From Daucus carota subsp. sativus (Eukaryota > Streptophyta > Magnoliopsida > Apiales > Apiaceae), in contig NC_030381.2 in the NCBI RefSeq assembly GCF_001625215.2, positions 21,167,131-21,231,130 of the forward strand: DNA of 64,000 nt, given 5' to 3'. The position numbers and the translations under genes were made by a program. The notes under the pieces are model-generated. The model ran no database searches and was not told where the DNA came from. It saw only the letters and a program-made list of their open reading frames with translations. Shown here piece by piece: positions 58,611 to 64,000 of the stretch. Numbering within the stretch: the stretch's first letter is position 1; the number at the start of each line of letters is the position of its first letter.

Positions 58611-59056
58611 CCTTCTATTAACTTGTACACAAAGTCAGAAACAAGCGAAATGGCCGTGTAAATTTAATTGCAAGATAAAACACCCTTCTTGTTTCAAGTG
58701 TTTTTGCAGATTCTGAATTTGTAGTTTATTGATAATTTCTTTGTTCTATTAAATAGCCGTGTGGATTTAATGGACACTCTCTTTGTTTCCAGTGCTTTTG
58801 GTGATTCTGAATTTATAGTTATTGATGGTTTATTCACTATTTTAACTTGTGCGTAAAAACAAAATAGCTACCCACGTGATTTTGATGGCAACTGAAACAC
58901 TGTTCTTGTTTCCAGTGTTGTTGCTGATTTTGAGTTTATAGGTTATTGATGCATCGTTTATTCGTTCTATTAATTTGTACGAAATAGTCTCGTGAATAGA
59001 ATGGCAAGCTGAAACATTCTTCTTGTTTCCAGTGTTTTTGCTGATTCTGAATTTAA
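58611..59056. repeat. Degenerate tandem repeat, four units of ~95-122 bp
   Basis: The core TTGTTTCCAGTGTTTTTGCT plus GATTCTGAATTT recurs near 58690, 58785, 58905 and 59022, each preceded by GTTCTATTAA-TTGTAC-like sequence. Non-coding. Confidence 0.75.
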
Positions 59057-60470
59057 GATTTTATTAGCTGTCCAAATTGGGGGATTAACTGGTTTTTGGG
59101 TGGGAGACTAAGTTTTCAGATAACATGGTAATATTAAGGAAAAGCTAGGCAAGTGAGTGCATATTGAATGCACAAATGGTAATATTGTGCATAAGTAACT
59201 GTTTGCTTAGTCTTAAAAGGGTAATATTGGGCGTGTATTATGTTATTCATGTTTAGTCTATTGTTTGTATCAACAAAAGTAAGAATAATTTACCAGGAAA
59301 AAATCTATTTGTAATATGATATTCTTGTTGAGAGGTCGTATCTTTAGGCTTATAGTTTGCTCTTGTATAGTTGAACTTAAACAACTGAACTAGTTGCGCT
59401 ATAAGCCTATAATCCATAACCGCGATTAAGGATCTATCATTAAAAGAAGCTTTATCACAAATGTTGTTTGCAAGGAATATGTCTGGATGGCCCACTGACA
59501 AAGCGAATAGATCGCAGAATGGCACCATAAGATGCAGTTGTTCTTGATGGTCACTGCCAGAGAAAGGTCTATTCCTTACCCATGTTTACACTGGCTTACA
59601 ATAATTGTGCTCACTTCTCAAGTACTATTGCAGATTTATAAAAGCTACTGGAGATATCTATCTGGATCACAATATTCTTTTTACTTTACTACCTACTTTG
59701 CCTCTAAAAAGGCCACCAGAGCTATGCAGTCTTCTTATGTTGGGAGCATTATCTCCTAGCTCGAACCAGGTGAGAGGGCGTTCTTTTCTTTCCCACGCAT
59801 TTTGTTTAGTTTGAGAGAATGAGAGCATGTCTAATCTTAGAGCATGTCCAATGCAATGCTAAAAGTGATGCCATTTCTATAATATACTTTTATACTTTTC
59901 ATAATAAACCATTGGAAACATTAGATTCTACAAAAACTGATCAGTAATTCTTATACAAATTTTTATGTTTTGTCATGAGAAAAACATTAGATGGGAAAAC
60001 AAATCGCTTAAATGTAACGTGATTATATGCTGAGGCTGTTCTGTATTCCAAGTTGTTTGTAAGACCTACTTTCCAGCAGTGTTTATAAGTAATTTCTCTG
60101 GTTGCCATGTGCTAAAGTGCTTCAAGTGCCACTGCACAAGAGTATCTTCTTTGCACTTTATCTCCATGCCAGTTCGCCAGATATGTTTTCTGACTTCTTA
60201 CACATTATTCTCCATTTGATCCCTGATTGGTCAAATTATTGAAAGATGATATATATAAATATTAAAAGATTTTAATAGATAAACTCTGTTGGACAACTGC
60301 AGTCATTGCTTATACATATGACTTTAAACATTTAACAGACCTTGGTGTCTCAGGTTATATGTAAGTTCTTTGTTGAAAATGTCTTGTTGTATTACATAAG
60401 TGGTCTCCTATGGATTTCATTTTTTAGTAGAATGCCTAAGGATATGCTACTCTTTGCAAAATTCTGAGGA
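59057..60470. other. Intergenic, no gene supported
   Basis: No conserved coding signal. Overlapping ORFs at 59532-59814 are short and featureless. Confidence 0.4.
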
Positions 60471-60478
60471 GTATTGAC

Positions 60479-61007
60479 AGTGTTGTTAAAGGCTAATGGC
60501 GCTTCGTGATTAGGCGCAAGATCTGCGATTCAAAAATGTGCGCTTTAGCGTGATTCTGAAAACGTCCAAAAGGCGCTTAAAAGCACTAAAAGGCGCTCAT
60601 AAAATAAAAAGATAGTAATACCCCCTGGAAAAGGTTAAAAGAAGAAAAAACCCACTTTAGGGTTTCATCTCTTAAATCTCAGCTTCTCAACTCTTATTCT
60701 CTCAACATCAAGTCTACTAGTTGAAGATGATGAAGAGGAAGAAGAGAATTTGAGGGGCCGAAGATTGAGATTCATAACACTGCAGCTTTCGAAATAGAGA
60801 ACCTTATTGATTAAGGCTTTATTATTGGCACTTTTATATGCTCTTTGTTATGTTTGAATGTTAAGACTATATTTAGTATTACTTATTTGTTGACTCCGTG
60901 AGTAATTGCTTTTTTGGCGAAAAGACGCGCAATTAATGGTGCTTCGCGAGTCGTGCATCAAAAATGGGAATTACGCTTTTATAAAATATGCGCCTTAAAC
61001 AACACTA
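60479..61007. mobile_element. hAT-type non-autonomous element, TSD AGTATTGA
   Basis: 529 bp with ends CAGTGTTGTTAAAGGC / (reverse complement) TAGTGTTGTTTAAGGC and a perfect 8 bp duplication (60471-60478, 61008-61015). Subterminal repeats of GGCGCTT / AAAAGGCGC on the left and GCGC motifs on the right. Shares its terminal CAGTGTTGT with 11439-11632. Confidence 0.9.
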
Positions 61008-61094
61008 AGTATTGATCTCTCGATCCTAACCGCAAATTAGAAGGTTGCCTATTCTCATATTCACTCGTACTGAATCTTGCCTAAAAAAAATATA

Positions 61095-61345
61095 TTCCCT
61101 CCGTCCCATTTAATTCTATATGATTTTTTTTACACTGCTCAACACGCACTTTAATGCTCTTATAAAGTATAGCTCTGTAATTTATACTTAGGATTTTCTT
61201 TTTCTGAATAAAAATTTAGATGTAAAATTCTTATTTAGAAAATAAAAATCTTAAAAATAAGTTACAGAACTATACTTTACAGGTCATTAAAGTGCGTGCC
61301 GCATCCCCTTCCCCCAATTTATACTGCTCTGGGGGACGGAGGGAT
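61095..61345. mobile_element. Stowaway-like MITE
   Basis: 251 bp with ends TTCCCTCCGTCCC / AATCCCTCCGTCCCCC and TA on both sides (61093-61094, 61346-61347). The interior pairs ACTTTAATG-TATAAAGTATAG with CTATACTTTACAGGTCATTAAAGT. Confidence 0.85.
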
Positions 61346-61347
61346 TA

Positions 61348-63358
61348 GTAAACTGGGTCTATCTGAGAGACTCTCAGCTGTCTTAATGCTTAATGCTTAG
61401 TGATATGTACATTCAAAATCTGAAAGAAGATCTCTTTAGTCGTAAGCTGTTTAAGAAGACTGAACCCTGTTATCTGACAGTATGAAATTATTTTTCCCTA
61501 TCTCCGGAATTTCGGTTTAACTACTGCATCAAACTCTAATATACTAGACAATTTTATGATGGTTGGTTCATGATTGATATGTTTTTAATACAATTTGGAT
61601 ACATGTGTATGAAACATACACTCCAAATATCAATAATTGCAAGTCTATATCATCACTGAGGTGACATAAGAGTCGAATCATTATATATTTGGTTCGAGAG
61701 TTTGAAGCAGTGAATTTTGTAAGCCCAAGGTTTTTCTCCTGTTTTTGATAGTGAGTAGGGAAGAACAGATGTAACTGCAGAGCACTTTTTCCTCATAAAT
61801 GAGTCTTCAGAATTGTGTAAACTTTAGTGTAGCTCTTATGTTCTTTTAAAGACTGGAGAAAATTAGAGAAGAATTTTTTTTAAATGTCTTATCACCCTGT
61901 GTTATGTAGGCAGTAACATGTTTCATTATAGTTTCAGAATACTCGTTTGGTTCGTCAGCACCTGGAAAAAATCATATATGAAACAAAACTGATCTTTCAG
62001 TATTATTTGGTTCCCATATGTGCTTTCTTTCTCAGCTATGACCTAGGTGTTCCTTTTTTTTTTCTTGATTAAAATGCAGGCTGCATTGGTAAATAATCTT
62101 ATCTTCATCAGTTCCTCTTAAACTAGGACTAGAACAACAGTGACAGACTTTTTTCACAAGCATACATGCAATCAAGTCTAAGGAGCCATTTTCTTTGAAG
62201 AGTATAGACTAGAATGTGTTTATGCTTAGTGATTTATATGGACTAAACGAGTCAACATTGTGTTTTGTGTGGATCCAAGTGATATTTGGGAAGGCTGAAA
62301 ACGGCATATTAATTCTTTCACACGTACTCAGTTTAACTCTAAGAAAGTAAAGGTCATGCAAGAAGACACAATGTAAAGTCTTAGGATAATTTGATAATTT
62401 TAGGGCACCCCTGTATCTAAAGGGGCTTAAAATTTGGGCACTGCAGTGGTTAAAACTTTTGTCTTCGTAACTTTCTATTGTGTGACTACTTAAGTAGCCC
62501 TTTCAGGCCCCTTAGTAGCAACAGATTGGCATTCCTAGAAGGACACCAAGTCTGATCTGCAAAAGTATGATTGACTTGTGAACACCGGCAACCTACTTAC
62601 CTACAGACTCGAGGGAATTGCTTTCCAAATGCGCCTACTTATTGCATAAAAGTACCCCTCGAGTTCCAGATGTTACACTAACCAAAAGTCCAGTTGTTGC
62701 AGAAACTGCAATCTATATATTTATTTTGTGGTGAGTATCCTTGTTAAAGTTTTTACTTTCGAGGACAGATAATGACCAGATGGTACAAAGAAATGAATGC
62801 TAATAAATGGATCCTACACTTTATTCTTATAAATATACAACATAATTATGCACATAAAAACCGACCTTAACTGTATACGTTGAGTTGGCCGGCTGAATGG
62901 CTAATACAACTCTTCTGAGTTCTAATATCCCACGCCTTTACATGGTGATTCTTGACTCAGATGACAGAAAAAAAAAAAGTTCAGTTGTAAGTCCATTTCA
63001 TGTTCTTGTCCTTTTTAACACTTTATATGACTTAAATTATTATATTTTGTCCACAGACTCAGGTGTGGTCAGAAATATGTTGACTGGATTGTATAAATCA
63101 GACTAATATCTCTTGAAACCACTTGCATAACATAAATCCAGTTGATTGATTCTGCAGGACTACTAGAACTGTAACAGAAGGCTTAAAAACACAATCTTAT
63201 AATTTTGTACAAATATACAATTGAACATTACATTCCTTCCGGGGCCTAACTATGAGGTAACCCGGTTGGCCCCGAGGAATTGATAGCCTAGCTCTTAATA
63301 TCTTTAAAGAACAATTCTAGTGAGTATATAACCCAGTGAAGTAAGAATTACCCAGCAC
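61348..63358. other. Intergenic and 3' flank of the RING gene, no gene seen
   Basis: T-rich. No ORF longer than 69 codons. The part just below 63359 should be the 3' UTR of the minus-strand RING gene. Confidence 0.45.
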
Positions 63359-64000
63359 TTAGGTTTGGAAACTACGCACTACACCCTCAGGTTCCAAAGG
63401 TGCGATTCTGATAGTAACGTTTTCTTGGTGCGGGGGGATTGGTTGTGGTGCGCTAGGCATGCTGCAGCCGACTATTTTCTGACATGTCTGAATCAGGCAT
63501 TGTCTACAAGTAGGGCATGATGAATGGGAATTGAGCCACCTGTCGATGCATCGGATATGAAAACCATGGTTGCACTTGGGCAAAACTTTCACACGCTCGC
63601 CAGTAGCAAACTCTGAAAGGCATATTACGCACTCAGCATCTAATCCAGGTAGCTTCAGGTCAGCTGTGTAATTTACTACTGGAAAAGTTTTGAGAGCCTT
63701 TTTCTTGATCCCTGTATTTGCTAAACGAGCTGAAGAGCTTTCACTTGATTCAGAGGCTACTAATCTTGAGCACCTCAAGGCACACCTAACTATAGAATTT
63801 AATCCTAGTGAACAAATTAAAGCACACAAGAGGACTGAGAGTACCATCACAACATTTGCATCGAAATTATTATCCCCTGGATAAGGTTCTGATGCGACGT
63901 GTGCGTTGCCACTCACTGGAGGAGTTGCTGCAGACTGTTGTTGATAAAGAGGGGTTTGTAATAGCAACTTTCTCGAGTAAAAGTTGCTTTGAACTTCTTG
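63359..64000 (-). CDS. ATL-type RING-H2 E3 ubiquitin ligase (partial)
   Basis: The minus frame is open from the window edge to TAA at 63361-63359 (213 codons) with no in-frame ATG near its N-terminus, so the start lies beyond 64000. A hydrophobic segment ([20 protein letters not shown]) is a single membrane anchor. A basic linker KKKALKTFP and the ATL hallmark GLD motif ([10 protein letters not shown]) lead to the RING-H2 domain: [13 protein letters not shown], then CPTC. The Pro three residues before... the domain's CPTCR is kept, and all zinc ligands are present. ATL proteins are membrane-anchored ubiquitin ligases in stress and defence signalling; the target is unknown. The linker and tail resemble the ATL72-ATL80 branch by memory only. 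Confidence 0.93.
   Translation of the reverse strand, partial: QEVQSNFYSRKLLLQTPLYQQQSAATPPVSGNAHVASEPYPGDNNFDANVVMVLSVLLCALICSLGLNSIVRCALRCSRLVASESSESSSARLANTGIKKKALKTFPVVNYTADLKLPGLDAECVICLSEFATGERVKVLPKCNHGFHIRCIDRWLNSHSSCPTCRQCLIQTCQKIVGCSMPSAPQPIPPHQENVTIRIAPLEPEGVVRSFQT

Overview
This 64 kb window is nuclear DNA of a higher plant, almost certainly a eudicot. The evidence is AT-rich sequence, spliced genes with GT-AG introns, a 377-residue plant actin with introns at the canonical plant positions, a 2-oxoglutarate dioxygenase, an ATL-type RING-H2 gene, and a dense load of plant transposons (Copia, Gypsy/Athila, hAT, Stowaway, Tourist-like, MULE-like foldbacks, LINEs). Nothing prokaryotic or organellar is present. 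The species cannot be fixed from the sequence.

Genes. There are five protein genes and one tRNA, spread thinly. (1) 2432-5858 (+): two exons, an acidic Glu/Val-rich protein with a probable myristoylation/palmitoylation N-terminus, unrecognised. (2) 13706-14167 (+): single-exon 153-residue plant protein of unknown role. (3) 15110-15182 (-): tRNA-Ala(UGC). (4) 17150-18600 (+): three-exon 2OG-Fe(II) dioxygenase. (5) 46200-47625 (-): actin, with a leader intron reaching 48534. (6) 63359-64000 (-): ATL-type RING-H2 ubiquitin ligase, cut by the window edge. They do not form a pathway or cluster.

Transposon landscape. 1-2120 holds foldback elements, one inserted beside or into another. 7150-12840 is a decayed Gypsy-type relic interrupted by a Tourist-like MITE, two hAT elements and a 553 bp foldback, each with a readable target-site duplication (TSD). 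18781-19604 is a 5'-truncated LINE. 19636-25450 is a very young Copia element (LTRs differ at 2 of 247 sites, TSD TAAAC). 26213-29019 is a run of four MITE-like elements, each abutting (TA)n tracts. 29141-36055 is a non-coding Gypsy-class derivative with GGCGCGCC-centred tandem repeats, carrying a 1.27 kb retroposon. 36056-40203 is a rearranged Athila-like element in which gag exists as two 1001 bp arms in inverted orientation. 40204-44448, 49494-50890 and 60479-61345 hold further MITEs. 53264-58048 is an older, broken Copia element.

Points most worth attention: the Athila gag inverted repeat, a possible hairpin/siRNA source whose inner two thirds are nearly identical while the outer third has diverged; the serial (TA)n-associated insertions; the stop-rich in-frame spacer between gag and pol in the young Copia element; and the GGCGCGCC tandem array. 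No gene-based novel system (defence, toxin or biosynthetic cluster) can be supported.
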